Source of the DNA: Diphasiastrum complanatum
Taxonomy: Eukaryota > Streptophyta > Lycopodiopsida > Lycopodiales > Lycopodiaceae
Length of the DNA: 64,000 bases
NCBI GenBank assembly: GCA_029204225.1
Contig: CM055095.1
Span: 14,788,049-14,852,048 of the forward strand
Reading direction: 5' to 3'
Made by a program: the position numbers and the translations under genes. Below, in pieces: positions 1 to 11,710 of the stretch (the stretch's first letter is position 1; each line of letters opens with the position of its first letter). A model generated the notes under the pieces. The model saw only the letters and a program-made list of their open reading frames with translations. It was not told where the DNA came from and did not search any database.

Positions 1-468
1 ATAAACAATTCTATTTTTTGGTTGGTCGAAATCACTTAGATAACAGTCTTCTCAATGTCAAGTGCAGCCCTCACTTGCCATGTTCACCTTATCACTGTTC
101 TTGATGCTAAACTCGACATTAATTCCTATGGTTCGTCACAAGCTGCAATCTGTCAGTATGTTTGTTGTTTATGCAATCCTTCATTATTTCTTCAGTCAGG
201 GTTCACCTTCCAGCATGGGGTCTTTTATTTCAAAGGATTTTTGTCACCAGTGCTAGTCGGGGTCAGGCCAGTGTACCCTGTCAGCACACCATTAATCACA
301 TATTTTATATTCTAGGAGCCTGCCACAATCTTTTTGTCTTGGAAATTTGGTCAATCTACATAAAGGTGCTATTCTGTGGTGTCTGGTTCTTTGAAAAGGT
401 TCATTTATGCTTTAGATTTTGACAAGGCTATGCTATTCAAATTGTGTAGGTTGGAGTCTTTTTTCAAG

Positions 469-802
469 CCAAGCCTTGCCCTGGACTCTGCTGCGCCCAA
501 GAGAAAGGTTGTGATAGTTTTTGTGACCATCATACTTTCCTTTAAATTTAATACAATGGAAGATGACAATTTGTTTGTAGTCCTTTTTCGTGGTCTCATC
601 TTAATAAGCTGCTGCCTCTGATGATATGTATTTATAAGTTCATGGTAAATCTGTTCCACTATTTGCATTAAAATGTCAGCTAATAACACCATAGTTTGAG
701 CTCTTACAGGAGGCTCCAGATGCCAAACTGGGAAAGGACAAAGTCCAGGCAAAGAAGACCAAGGGTATGGGAAATCCTTCTAATAAGAAGGGAAAGAAGT
801 AG
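469..802 (+). CDS. 3'-terminal exons of an unidentified gene with a Lys-rich C-terminus
   Basis: Two short blocks join into one open frame. The first (469-507, 13 codons) follows a pyrimidine-rich acceptor ending in AG at 467-468 and is followed by a GT donor at 508. The second (710-802, 30 codons plus TAG) follows a TTACAG acceptor at 704-709. The intron of about 200 bp is phase 0 in this reading. The encoded tail is strongly basic, with a PKRK motif at the exon junction and an ending in KKGKK, as seen on many nucleolar or RNA-binding plant proteins. The rest of the gene would lie before position 1, so the family cannot be named. Splice sites were judged by eye only. A chance open stretch is possible, but two matching splice signals plus a stop right after a Lys-rich run favour a real gene end. 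Confidence 0.45.
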
Positions 803-3800
803 TTTCAAGAGAATTTTGATGCTCATCAGCCTCTTTGCTTCTGCTTCATGTGCTTTTTACGAGTTTGAAGCACAGCTTGCAATGCTGAGCCATAAAATTG
901 TGATGAGATGCCATCGTCACACGGGGAAGTTCAGTGGTACAGTGAGGCAAGGATATGACAAACGACTAGTGATGTTGAAGTTTACTGTCTTTAGCAAGAG
1001 TGTCTTAAGCTGCTTAGATGTTGAGTATTGTCATTGACAGCTTGTTGTGGTTATGTAGCCTCTCCTCCCTTTTGGTGTTTGAGCATTTTGATTGACAGCT
1101 TGTTCTGGATATGTAGCATTTCAGTTTGTTATGGTTAAAAGTCTCCTTAATGTAGGAAGACATAATGACACTACTTTTGCCAGGTGTTCAGGCTTATTGT
1201 GGGTAGAAAATTGACTTATTGACTATTGTGCTACCTGTATGACCAATCTAGATCTACTTTGCTACCTTCATCCATACATTGCCACCTTGTTTTGAATGGA
1301 TTGAAGGAAACCCGTTTAAGAGAAGAGGTTTTTGTTCTTTCTTGGTTTGGCAGTTGTGATTTTTGAATTGATGGATCCCATGACCTATTTAAAGGTTATT
1401 GTACATTTTATGCCCTCTTGGGTTGTTTAAAACACCCATTTAATATAAGGACTTTTCAAATGTGCAACATCTAGTATGGCTAGGAAGTTACTCACTTGTT
1501 GCATTTGTAGCCTGGAGTTATTACTCAGCTTATATATGCGATTGCATGATTATTTTCTGAGTGGTAAGATCTACCTAAGTTGGGGGACCTACGAATGGTT
1601 GTGGTCCTTTTTTCAGAATGTTCTCCTAGAGCTTCTCCCATCTCTGGGAGCTAGAATCTGCTGAAGTCGGGGAAGAGTTCAGAAAGTTGTGTTTTGGTAT
1701 TGGTCATCTCTTTCCATTTAACTCAACATTTAGCTCAAATCTGATTATTGAAGGATGAGACAATTTACTGCTGAGCCTAAAAGTTTTCAAGGCAGGTACA
1801 TGATTTCTTATGGCAAGGGATAAAATGGAAAAACTTTCATCGCTATACCCCTTCTTTGAGATTGAAGTTGAAATTCTGTAACACACCTAATTAACTATCA
1901 TATGGTTGTAAAATTCCTCGTGGTTGACAGAAGTACTAGTACCATAGCATATGATTAGGTTTAAGCCATATACATTATAAAAAACAAAACACAGGAGACA
2001 AGGTCAAGAGGCTTAAAATAATTCTCCCCTATTCCAAAGAAATGGCCCAACCAGTAGAGAGGCCTGAGCATCAATCTGTACCTAAAAGGCACACCATGCA
2101 GGGGAGCCAAATATAAGGAAATATGTAAACTAAGATTGTAAACTTATATACATCATTTTTGAAACGCATTAGAAGTAATTCTTGCTTTGACTGTTTTTCA
2201 GCTCTTCAGACCACCAGTGTCAATTTCAAATTTTCAGCAATTTTTATTCCTACAAACTGCAGCAGTTACAGAAGTATTGAACAGTTCCGTATAAGTCCAG
2301 ACTAAAAGGAGCTGGATTATGATGAAAAGATAGTTTCTGAGGATAAAATAGTAGGCTCGCTACGACATCTTTGGAGACTCATGGAAATGCACAAAAGTTG
2401 GGGAGGTAGGATGCGTGTTGTGAATTGGGCGTTGACAACTGAACATTCAGGTTTTTCTTATCACAAATCTTTACGTGTTTAATCAGAAGAGCTATTGCCC
2501 ACATATATAACAAGCACTTGACAAGCCTGTCTTATTTTGATCAGTGGGAGACACAATTTTATTAAACAGCAGCTTCCAACCAAGGTATGCAATGACGATA
2601 CATTTATAAGGACAAACTAAAACTGAACTCAGATTGTACATGGATGAGGATAATGTAATTGTTAATAGCAATGAGGAGAATGGCTCATGCACATCTTTTA
2701 CTTTCTAGGGATTCTACTAATGATGTTGGGTCTTGAGGTGTTGACACACGAAGACTCATTTTAACATATGATTGTTATCTCAAAGTCTCAAATATTTTTT
2801 GTTTTTATGTTTGCATACATTTGGAAGGTTCAAGTGAAGCATGCTTTTATATTAGGATCTAGATTTTGCTAATATTGGAACTTAAGAAAACTTTTAAAAA
2901 GTTTGAAAATTTTGGAGGAGTTTGTAAGGTGCCTATTGAATCAATTTCAGTTTCTTTTTTTATGATAATTGAAGTGTTTGCTTGAAATTTTGGTCCTGAC
3001 TTCCATTGACTCCATATTGCATCTACTTAATAAATGATAATAAACACTGAGAAGTGAAGGGAGAGATTTGTAAACCTGAGAACCTAGTCATGGTATGCCA
3101 AATTTTAAAAGGCTCAAAAAACAAATCCCTAACTTAACCAGAGCCCAATGTTAATCAATCAACATTACAATGATTCACAAGAACTTTGTATGAAATAAGT
3201 GATTGACACAATTATATTTACATTGTAGGAACCGTTTGTAAGCTTCATCCATTGCTTTTTTCGTTAGCTCAAATGCAAAGCAAAGTAAATTGAGGACATA
3301 GTCATTGTATAAGTTTTTTGGAAAGATTTGAATAAGCTTCGAACTTTAGTTGAGAGAGGCTCACTATGGCAAAAGGAAGGGTAGTTCTACATAATTGTTT
3401 GGCTCGTAATTGACAACCAACTTTTCACTAATTTCAAGTTATGTAGGCCAATAATAATTCTATAGTTGCTATAAATGTTAGTCAAGTATGAGCACATGCA
3501 ATTTATAATTGATTCGAGTCAAATTAGTTCGTAGTAAAATGAGATAATTGCATGACTTAAATATATAATTATCTTTTGAAGATAATCTTTTCTATATGCA
3601 TATGACACCTTGCAGGTTGAGGTGTCAATCATCTCGTTCAATTGGTCTCTCTCCATACTGTGCTTTACAATGCCTAATTTGGTGCATTGTAGCTCAAGAT
3701 ATGGTCGTTTGAAATTTTGGCAGTTTTGTGAGTAAAATTGTCGAAATCCGTCAATGTTCTAATTGCATGCCTACTGTTTTCCTGGTTTGTTTTTCTAGTT

Positions 3801-3990
3801 TGATGTATTGTGCTTGTGTGGATTTGTTGCATGTTGATTCGAATGATGTTTGTCACATGCATGAGGGATTTATAGTCGTTTTGAGTGGTCATATGCATGT
3901 GCTCTGACGGTTGGGTCATAAATAATTGAATTTGGCTGACAATTTTTGTAATATTGAATTTTACATAAAATTTTTCGTAAGACACAATTT
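803..3990. other. Non-coding stretch, partly a possible 3' UTR
   Basis: No convincing coding region is visible. The first few hundred bases would be the 3' UTR and downstream flank of the preceding gene. They include a direct repeat of about 27 bp at 1032-1059 and 1091-1117 sharing the core TTGACAGCTTGTT. The remainder is AT-rich with only short random open frames. From about 3600 it may merge into decayed LTR sequence. Confidence 0.5.
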
Positions 3991-4009
3991 GTAGTTAATG
4001 TTGTGTGCT

Positions 4010-4265
4010 TTGCATGTCGAGCTGACATTATGTTGGTGTCGTGAGAGTGCCGATGTCGATTGTTAAGAACCATGTCTCGAATTTGTGTGTAGATTTGTAG
4101 GTTCTTTAGTTGTAGTAGGTTCCCGAGTAAATAATCAGGTCTGGGACTCTATCGTGGATACCTATAAGAAAAATATCCTCAAGATCCTCCTTAGAAGTCG
4201 AAACACAAGAGAACACATTGTGGAGCAAGAGCAACTAATCAATCTCTAGCAGCTTCACTCCCGAG
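4010..4265 (-). repeat. Truncated LTR fragment of the TGTTATGTCC family
   Basis: Read on the minus strand, this segment matches the LTR interior at 7475-7745 over roughly 200 bp. Shared words include TGAAGCT..TAGAGATTGAT, GTGTTCTCTTGTGTTT and a CGGGAACCTACTAC-like stretch. It also matches, more weakly, plus-strand copies at 43608 and 46567. The 5' half of the LTR is missing, because the sequence right of 4265 is a Copia protease/gag relic. Confidence 0.6.
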
Positions 4266-4269
4266 GCAA

Positions 4270-5475
4270 TGATCTGCATCGAATGTAACAGTGTGCCCTC
4301 GATCAACAATTTGACTAACTAATAGTAAGTTCTTGGTCAAGGTTGGAACACATAAAAAATTCTCAATAAGTCAAGATGAACCGTTGTCCGAATATGATGG
4401 TAACTGTTCCTTTGCCTTCGATATTTAGAGAGCTAGAATCTCCAAGTTGAATGCTATTATCATGTTGTATCGAAGAAAAAATTGTTAACTAGTTTCGTCT
4501 TGAAGTCATATGTTGTGTCACACCAAAGTTGAGATACCAACAAACAAAATATGAACAATTGTTTGATTTAGAAATGAATATATTATGATTGGATTTGTCT
4601 TCTGAAGCATCAATAACTACAATATGAGCATGTTGGTTCTTAGCTGCTAGGATTCTATAGTCGTTTATATCATGTCCTTTCTTCTTGAAATACTTGTAGA
4701 AGAGTTTGGCATGTTGATGTTTTGACTTTTTCTGATGTGTCGGATGTGTATCTGCTTTGAAGTATCGATAGCAGACTTTTTCAAGTACCTCTTCTTCTTT
4801 GAGTACAATGCAATTGACTTGTCTGATGTAGAAACCTCATTCGACTTCCTCCGAAATCCTTCTTGGAGAAGAATTGAGGTGACCTTTGGCTTTTTTAAAT
4901 TCGGCTGTATCAAGATTAGCATGACAAGATGATCGTAAGAAGTGGGAAGGCTTCCTAAGAGTGTCATGACCACATCATTGTCGGCAATGCGTGATCCGAC
5001 TGCAGCAAGTTGGTCAATTCATGATCTAACTTGATTAACATGGTCACTAATTTAAGTCGATTGTAACATCTTGCATGAAAAGAATTTCTTTTGCAAGAAT
5101 AGATGAGTGGTAACATCTTGGGTCTCATACAGACTTATGAGATTATCCCAAGCTTGTTTTGATGCTTCACTGCTACTGATATGAGATATTTGTAAGTCTT
5201 TGAGATTCATGAATATTAATGCAAGAGCTTTGCCACCTTGGATTTCCATTTGGCTATGAGATCAGCAACTTGTTTTGGTAGGATCAAGGATCCGTTGACC
5301 ACATCCCATAAATCTTTCTCTAACAATATCATCTTCATACAATGCTTTCACATGTGAAAGTCGTCACCATTGAATCGCTCAATGAGATGAATTCCTGAAG
5401 ACATTTGCTCCATGTGTCTAAAAGGAGGAATAATTATAAAAGTTATGACAATCAGCACAAGCTCTCATACCATTG
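4270..5475 (-). pseudogene. Copia gag-protease relic
   Basis: On the minus strand, 5052-5249 reads as the N-terminal part of a Copia UBN2-type gag (a GKALALIFMNL..ISHISS pattern followed by AWDNLISLYET). 4665-4973 continues with the characteristic LLGSLPTSYDHLVM segment and an LLQEGFRRK motif. Farther left, degenerate sequence resembles the protease-to-GAG-pre-integrase linker. Just outside gag, plus-strand AGCTCTCATACCA (about 5463-5475) is one or two changes from the complement of the initiator-Met-tRNA primer site TGGTATCAGAGC, which sets the 5' end of the element. No reverse transcriptase or integrase is seen, and stops interrupt all frames. Confidence 0.7.
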
Positions 5476-5479
5476 TTGG

Positions 5480-6240
5480 AGAAATATTAGGTGTGTGGGC
5501 CGACAAGTGTTAAGAGACACATTCGAGCTATTGGTTAGCACTGCAGAAGTCTTGGTGAACTAGAAGCACCGTGTTAGATCATTTGTCATGATAGATCCAG
5601 TCGATTAATCGTTGAGTCGATAGGTGTCTAAGACAACCATAGATACAAAATTTGAAGGCGTCAAGGATAGCCGTGATTTGACACACAAGGAGATTAATGA
5701 GCATTTGATTCACAAACTAAAACAAAAACAACAATAACCATTCACACATGTTAGCTGATGCCATGCCCCTGACGTGTCGATGCAGTGTCTCATCACCCAA
5801 AAAGGATTTCCAGCAGAGATGAAGTTGAGAGCTGAGTCTGAGAGCACGAGAATCATTAGCTAGGCTAAAATGAATATTCTGTGATATCCATGGTATTTTC
5901 CAAAAGATGGATAGCCATGTGGGAGCTAGTAATTTAGACTCTCTCAACTTGATTTATGTTTTTAATGAAGAAGCCTCCTATTATCTAGTAAGAGGTGGAA
6001 CTCAAATCCTTATAGATTGCGGTTCACTCTGTTCCAAGAGGTGGACTCCAAATTATGATACAATTGGGTTCTACAGCTTGTGGGTATAGATAGAGGCCTC
6101 CACCACAAGTTTCATAGCATGTATTATGTACTGAAATGTTGTTGCTCCTCGAATTGAAGATTCTACTACTTGCATTTCTTTCCATGCTCCATCTTCATGC
6201 ATATAGTTTGGGTACTGATGTACGAATGTGTTTGTTGTTG
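5480..6240. other. Presumed 5' LTR flank of the Copia relic plus unassigned sequence
   Basis: The sequence after the degenerate primer site begins TTGTTGGAGAA, as expected for the edge of a minus-strand LTR. No partner LTR could be found in the window, so its extent is unknown. No coding region is recognised. Confidence 0.3.
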
Positions 6241-6270
6241 TTCATTTCTCTCTTAAAGATTGGTTTGGGA

Positions 6271-6553
6271 TTAGTATCAGGTAGATGTGTAGGGCTTGGA
6301 GGCTGATCCATCATTCTACTCAGTTCAGATGCTTCCTAGTTATCGGCTCCCTGAGGAGTTCTTCTTACAACTGTTGAGTGACAGTTGTAACAAGCACTTT
6401 GTAGGATTCCCATTCGTGTTAGCATCAGGTAGATGTGCAGGACTTGGGGATTGATCCACCATTCCACTGATTTCTAATGTTTCCCAGTTTCTGGCTCCCT
6501 GAGGAGTTCTTCTTACAACTGTTGAGTGACAGTTGTAAGAAGCACTTTGTAGG
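6271..6553. repeat. Tandem duplication (about 148-bp offset), each copy with a hairpin
   Basis: Two direct copies (6271-6405 and 6419-6553) share long identical words such as GGCTCCCTGAGGAGTTCTTC and CACTTTGTAGG. Near the end of each lies an inverted repeat with 13-bp arms around a 6-nt loop (TTCTTACAACTGT-TGAGTG-ACAGTTGTAAGAA). It is perfect at 6510-6541 and has one mismatch at 6362-6393. No coding sense is apparent. Confidence 0.8.
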
Positions 6554-7187
6554 TTCTGAGATTTCAGTTTAAAAGAGGTTGTGTTGATTTTGTGATTTCA
6601 GTAAGAGTAGATTTAGTTTAGTTCCCTGATGTTTCTGTAGATTAGATTAATAATAGTCTACAGTCTGTAAACAATAAAGCAAGAACTGAAGCAGTCTGTA
6701 GAAAGTAGGAAATCAAGTCTTGATATATCACTGTCCAAGATGAGCATGCATTGCCAAATAAGGATCGAATCAGGTCATAGGTGTGCCTCTGACAGGCGGG
6801 ACACACTACCATTATACTACATAGCATACATGTTACCAGACGGAACCATTGCTTAGCAGACTCTCTGTCAGTAGAATAACAGCACAGAAGGACATATTAG
6901 CTGCTAATAAAGGAAGAAGAGGTGCTGACAGAGAGGTAGAGCTAGTAGATGCTTCAACTAACAACACATTATACATTGGCTTGAAGAACACATAGTTTTA
7001 ATTAAAATGTGCGAATGTACATAAGATTGTTGTAAAGAAATCTATTTATCAATTTACATGCCTAAAAGGTCAGCTTAGAGTTGAATGATAAAAGTAGGCT
7101 AGACAACATGAGTCATTGGCTCAATAGTCCAAATTAGATAGATCAATACATAAGAGTCTAATGATCTGATAACAAAAGAAATTCATT

Positions 7188-7347
<160 letters not shown>

Positions 7348-7474
7348 ATTGTGCATCTCACTCTGATATATACATGATTGTAGTAACTCTATCATACACG
7401 TCAGCCTTGAGATGAGTGGGCGTGAAGTCCCGATAGTGGTAACGGAAGTACAAGACATTGATTTGCCGTTAACA

Positions 7475-8097
7475 CGTCAATTCGTGAGAGTGTCGAGTCG
7501 GGAGACTATCGATTGTGAATGTCGATTGTTATGAACTTTATCTGGAAATTGTGTAGGTTCTTCAAATGTAGTAGGTACCCGAGTGAATAACTAGGTTTGG
7601 GACTCTATTGTGGATACATGTAAGGGAATCCCCTTGAGATCCTTCTTAGAAGTCTAAACACAAGAGAACAAACTATGGAGCAAATCCACCCAACCAAGTA
7701 AAAGCAACTTATCAATCTCTAATAGCTTCACTCTCGAGCCAAGGAATGGGAAGCAAGAGTAGAATGAGTGAACTGGCAATGAATCACCAAATGAATGATG
7801 TGGTAGGGTGAGTTTCCACTTGCTTTATGGGTTCAAGACCCTCATGTGCATGTGATCGTGCAAGGCCTAAACTCCCCAAAAGTGCTTCTCATTGTTATTT
7901 ATACTCTACACATGCATTGACAGTCTTGAATCCATGTGCTAATTTCAATTAGTGTATGTGGGCCTCACAAGATTATAAATTACATTATTGGCCTCGTTTG
8001 GACTAATGTGGCATAACCAATAATCTTGAGCACTAGAATACCATGTATCCAAGTCTAGAATTATGTCGAATCCTAAATGCATGATGTGGACATAACA
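7475..8097 (-). repeat. 3' LTR of a minus-strand Gypsy relic (TGTTATGTCC family)
   Basis: On the minus strand the LTR starts TGTTATGTCC at 8097, directly after a purine-rich tract (complement of the C-runs at 8104-8120) that serves as the polypurine tract. The first 300 bases align with the plus-strand LTR starting at 43311, sharing TAGGATTC, CTTGGATACA, GGTTATGCCA-like and ATGCATGTGTAGAGT words. The far end is uncertain: similarity to the 4010-4265 fragment stops near 7475, but the LTR could extend to or past the TC repeat. Confidence 0.65.
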
Positions 8098-8103
8098 TTT
8101 GTC

Positions 8104-8470
8104 ACCCCCCCACCCCCCCTTGAACTGTTCATGTTCTCAAAAGCAAAACGTGGGAAAATTCTTCTTTATGCTATCACCTCCCTCCAACGAATCATCATCC
8201 TCAGTCTGTCAACCCTTCCACCGGATTAAGCACTCAAAGATAGAACAATTTCTCAGTTGTTTATCTCTGATCCTGAGCACTTTCTCAAGTTCCAAAGACA
8301 TATTAAGCAATAAATCTTCTAGGTGGGATACATCCTCATCAGATCCAATTGTATCACCTTCATGTAAACTTAATTTTAACTGGCTCACATGAAATACTGG
8401 GTGCAATAGATTTGCCTTGAGAATCTAGTTCATAAGCTAAAGAACCATTCATGCAAACCAACATGAATAC
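8104..8470 (-). pseudogene. Gypsy polyprotein C-terminal relic and polypurine tract
   Basis: Minus-strand translation of 8209-8406 begins MHPVFHVSQLK, the hallmark near the C-terminus of Gypsy integrases. It continues into an acidic segment resembling the start of a chromodomain-type tail (ending near IRWKG). The intact Gypsy at 52.3 kb has the same motif as MHPVFHVSHLK. Reverse transcriptase and integrase core are missing upstream, so only the 3' end of the element remains, followed by its polypurine tract and LTR. Confidence 0.75.
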
Positions 8471-8479
8471 GTCAAATAC

Positions 8480-10610
8480 ATGACCAGGCTTGCGCAAACT
8501 GTGGTATCATGTTATACTAGCACCTGTCACCTGTAGATCCACTACTACACTACTAGTCTCCAAATCAGCACGTCCAAGTATATCCATCTATCCAATAGAT
8601 CCTGAAAGCTGATCCGCATCCATTCCCCATGCTCCAGGCACAAGATTCTACCAAGGACGTAATGAATGAATGTACGCAAATATCACCATAGGCTATACTT
8701 GAGTAGCTCGCCCATCTCCCAAAGATACTGGTGATTATTTGCATGTCCCACATCCCATGTAGGCTCAAGTTCCCATGATTGACATTGCCAACTCTGATTT
8801 GACCTAAATATAGGCCTCCCACCAAGGAGCCTATCTCACCACAACATGTGACACCAATTGGAGACAACTGTGCATATAACCATGCAGCTCACCTGATTAC
8901 TCACCAAAGTATCAACTGTCACTCCTCGAGTAACCATCTCCATCCCTATCAGCTCACAACCATGGACATGCTGGATCCACATCACCTCGTAATGCACTCC
9001 AGGCCCTCAGGATATGCCACACCGAGTACACTCCATGCCACCTACCTCTAAGTAGGCTTGCCCATCCCTAGGTGACCATCCTGCTATCCAAGCCGATCGT
9101 CGAAGCATCACCTGCCTCTCCTGGCTCCTAGCAGTGTCACTCGCTCTCCTTGGCTATGTGCCACCCGACATCATGCCAACGCAAGCTCATCCATGAGTCA
9201 TCGCTCACGTGATTCCAAGGTTACTATCTCCCTAATCGTACTGAGGTATATGGCTCTGAGTGACTTCCTCTAGGCTTAATCTTGATCTCACCACCTGCGA
9301 ATCTGAACCAACCAGATTCCAACACATGCCCAAGCCTAGACTCCTGCCAATACAACCAACTGCACGAAAGCTATAGGTAGCTTATCCACGCCCATGATGG
9401 TAGATGCCTCCCCATCAATGCCAATGCCAATGATTGGGCCCCTTTTGTAATGCCAACTTGTACTCCCAAATGAGCACACCATGAAGTCCTCGCCATAAGT
9501 GTTCTCTCCAATAGATTGCTAGCAAAAGACCTTGTTGGAGGGTTTGCGGATCCCAAGGCAGCCCTAACCCTAGTTAATAAGTGAGAGAGATTTGGCATAT
9601 TGCTGCGTGTGTAAGTCCAACCTGATGATCACATAGAGATTTGATTAATTAGAAAGTCAATAAAAGGACTTTAGGCCTTTTTTGCGGGACTTTTAATGTC
9701 ACAGGGCCTAAATGTCAAGTTAGTGAATAAAGTTGGGTTTCCCTCCAATTTGGATGGTTCCCACTCTTTTTTAAATTTGAATAATCAGGGAGGCAGAAAT
9801 GGAACAATAGGATTCAGAGGCCAGGGTCCTCCTTGATGGTGCCTAGCTAGCCATCCTTGCTTGCCTATCCTTCAAATCTGCAAAATGCCTCGTAGCAAAG
9901 GGGTTATTCCTGATCCACCTTCTGCTTCCATCATTGCCTCAGCCTCACAAACAGATCCAACTTCCCCTTCTACTTCTATGCCCGTTGCAATTCCTATCTC
10001 TCCATCAAATCCTATTACCAACAATGAAACTACTGTAGCTATTCCCTTAACTATAAAAAGGGACCAACTCGAGTTTCTACACATGTTCATTTCCTCATTT
10101 CAATAAAGCAAATTGGTTCTCTTGTGAAATGGATTGATGAATGTCCTTGCTCTCTATTGCTTCTCCTCCATCTCTCATGCTTTCTTTGGATTTATTATGG
10201 TTCTTGCCCTCTGATCACACCCAAACGTGCGATCTCCATCCTAGAGCTGGCTTCCAAAGCTTCACAATTTGCCCATTTGCGTTTGCAACATGTTGATTCA
10301 TCCTGATTCCATCATGAATCTCCCTTGTAAGTCCTGTCCCCAATGGCTCAAGTCTAATATGAGATAGCTATCCCCTGATGATTGAAGAAACTAAGAGTTT
10401 CTATCTTTCAAAGCCTTAGCATTTTTTCTTAGTTTTTCTTTAATGTTTTCGACTGTGCATTTTAAACTATGTTTCGCACAGTCTGCATTTTTGAACTGTT
10501 TCGTCGCACAATTCGCATTTTCAAACTCAAATACCAACTTTCTTAAACTTTCAAAAAGTGTTTATTGAATGTATTTTATACTAATATAACTTCAAAAAGT
10601 TTATCTAGTT
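8480..10610. other. Unassigned, C-rich to mixed sequence without a supported gene
   Basis: About 8500-9600 is rich in CA/TC words with many short open frames on both strands but no recognisable domain. At 9861-10106 an 81-codon plus-strand frame is rich in Pro, Ser and Ile and could be a degenerate gag-like N-terminus. It has no motif, and stops follow. Nothing else was recognised. Confidence 0.4.
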
Positions 10611-10634
10611 TAGAATGAGTTTTCGCCTCATATT

Positions 10635-10900
10635 GACAATTTACCAAAATATGACTAAACTTGTTGAAATCTCTCACAGTTTGTTGCATCCATTGGATAT
10701 CCTTGATAAGAGATGGGAAAGTATATTGATGGACTTTGTAGTTGGGCTTTCAAAGACCCACCAACGACAAAATGATTCTATTTGGAGTTTTGTGGATAGG
10801 TTAAGTAAGTTAGTTGTGTTCATACCAGTTAAGTCAACTATTAAGTCTTCTAAATTAGTCTAAATCTTTGTTAGAAGATTATTTGGTCCACATCAAGTTC
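10635..10900 (+). pseudogene. Gypsy integrase scrap
   Basis: The plus-strand frame contains LLHPLDILDKRWESILMDF followed by a VGL..DSIW..VDRLSK series and FIPVKSTIKSS. This matches the segment around the first catalytic Asp of Gypsy integrases. The intact minus-strand Gypsy in this window has the corresponding HPLNIPDKRWDSISMDF. The remaining catalytic residues and all other domains are missing. The frame stops at 10861 and similarity is lost within about 40 bp. Confidence 0.75.
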
Positions 10901-10959
10901 CGTGGACATTCCTTCCACCCACGGGCATTGGGCTGCCCATACAACCCTTTGCCTTTGGT

Positions 10960-11405
10960 TAACTGTGACTAGGACAGATCTAAGTTTTAGTGTGCATAAA
11001 TTAAGCCAATATATTCAGGATTCAAAGATTTGTCATTGGAAGATGGCAAAAAGAATCTTGAGTTATGTGTCTTCTACCTTAGACTATGGATTGATCTATA
11101 AAGGAGAAGATCTAACTTTGGTGGCTTTTTCAGACTCGGATTTTGCAGGAGACAAAGTGGATAGGAAATCCACAAGTGCATATACAGTTTTTATTGGAGG
11201 AAATCTAGTTTCTTGGCTATCCAAGAAGCAAGCAACTATATCATTGTCATCCTATGAAGCAAAATACAAAACTCTTACAACAAACACAAAGGAGGTCCTA
11301 TGTATCAAGAGGCTACTCATGGAGCTAAGGTGTATTGGAGATAAAGACCTACCTATTATCAAGAATGATAACATCTCGGCTCGGGCTCTTACAAACAATC
11401 CTGAA
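10960..11405 (+). pseudogene. Copia RNase H relic
   Basis: The plus-strand frame begins with TRTDLSFSVHKLSQYIQD and continues through WKMAKRILSYVSSTLDYGL, an SDSDFAGD motif, DRKSTSAYTVFIGGNLVSW and LSSYEAKYK. These correspond in order to the end of the Copia reverse transcriptase and its RNase H, with the catalytic Asp (DFAGD) and Glu (YEAKY) positions kept. It stops soon after the NDNISARAL segment. The start abuts a Gypsy integrase scrap in the same orientation, so the two fragments were joined by rearrangement. No LTR is attached. Confidence 0.8.
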
Positions 11406-11409
11406 TGAA

Positions 11410-11700
11410 TCTGGGATCTGAACAAGGGGCAATGAGCAGAGACTTAAATCTAAGATAAATCTCAAAAAATGCTTCCACACCAGGACCCTCTGTTATAGAA
11501 GGAAGAACAAAAAGATAAAGATAAAAAAGTGAATTGAAATACTCTATATTATCAGTAATACCAAATTCAAAAAAAAAAAAAAGCAGACTAGAATCAAAGT
11601 TAGACATTTTGAAAAAAGAAACTTATAGAAAAAAAGATTTTGACAAACTAATAAACTCAAGGTTGGGATATCGGTTTCAAGCGAGAAATGAGGGAGTAAA
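11410..11700. other. AT-rich unassigned sequence
   Basis: Contains a poly-A tract (about 11568-11582). No coding region or known repeat was recognised. Confidence 0.4.
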
Positions 11701-11710
11701 TGATACAATC

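Noticed and set aside
6510-6541. Hairpin as a possible microRNA precursor
   Set aside because: The 13-bp stem and 6-nt loop are too short for a plant miRNA precursor; recorded only as a repeat.
9861-10306. Two plus-strand frames (81 and 60 codons) as a small gene
   Set aside because: No motif, no splice logic and stops between them; possibly decayed gag.
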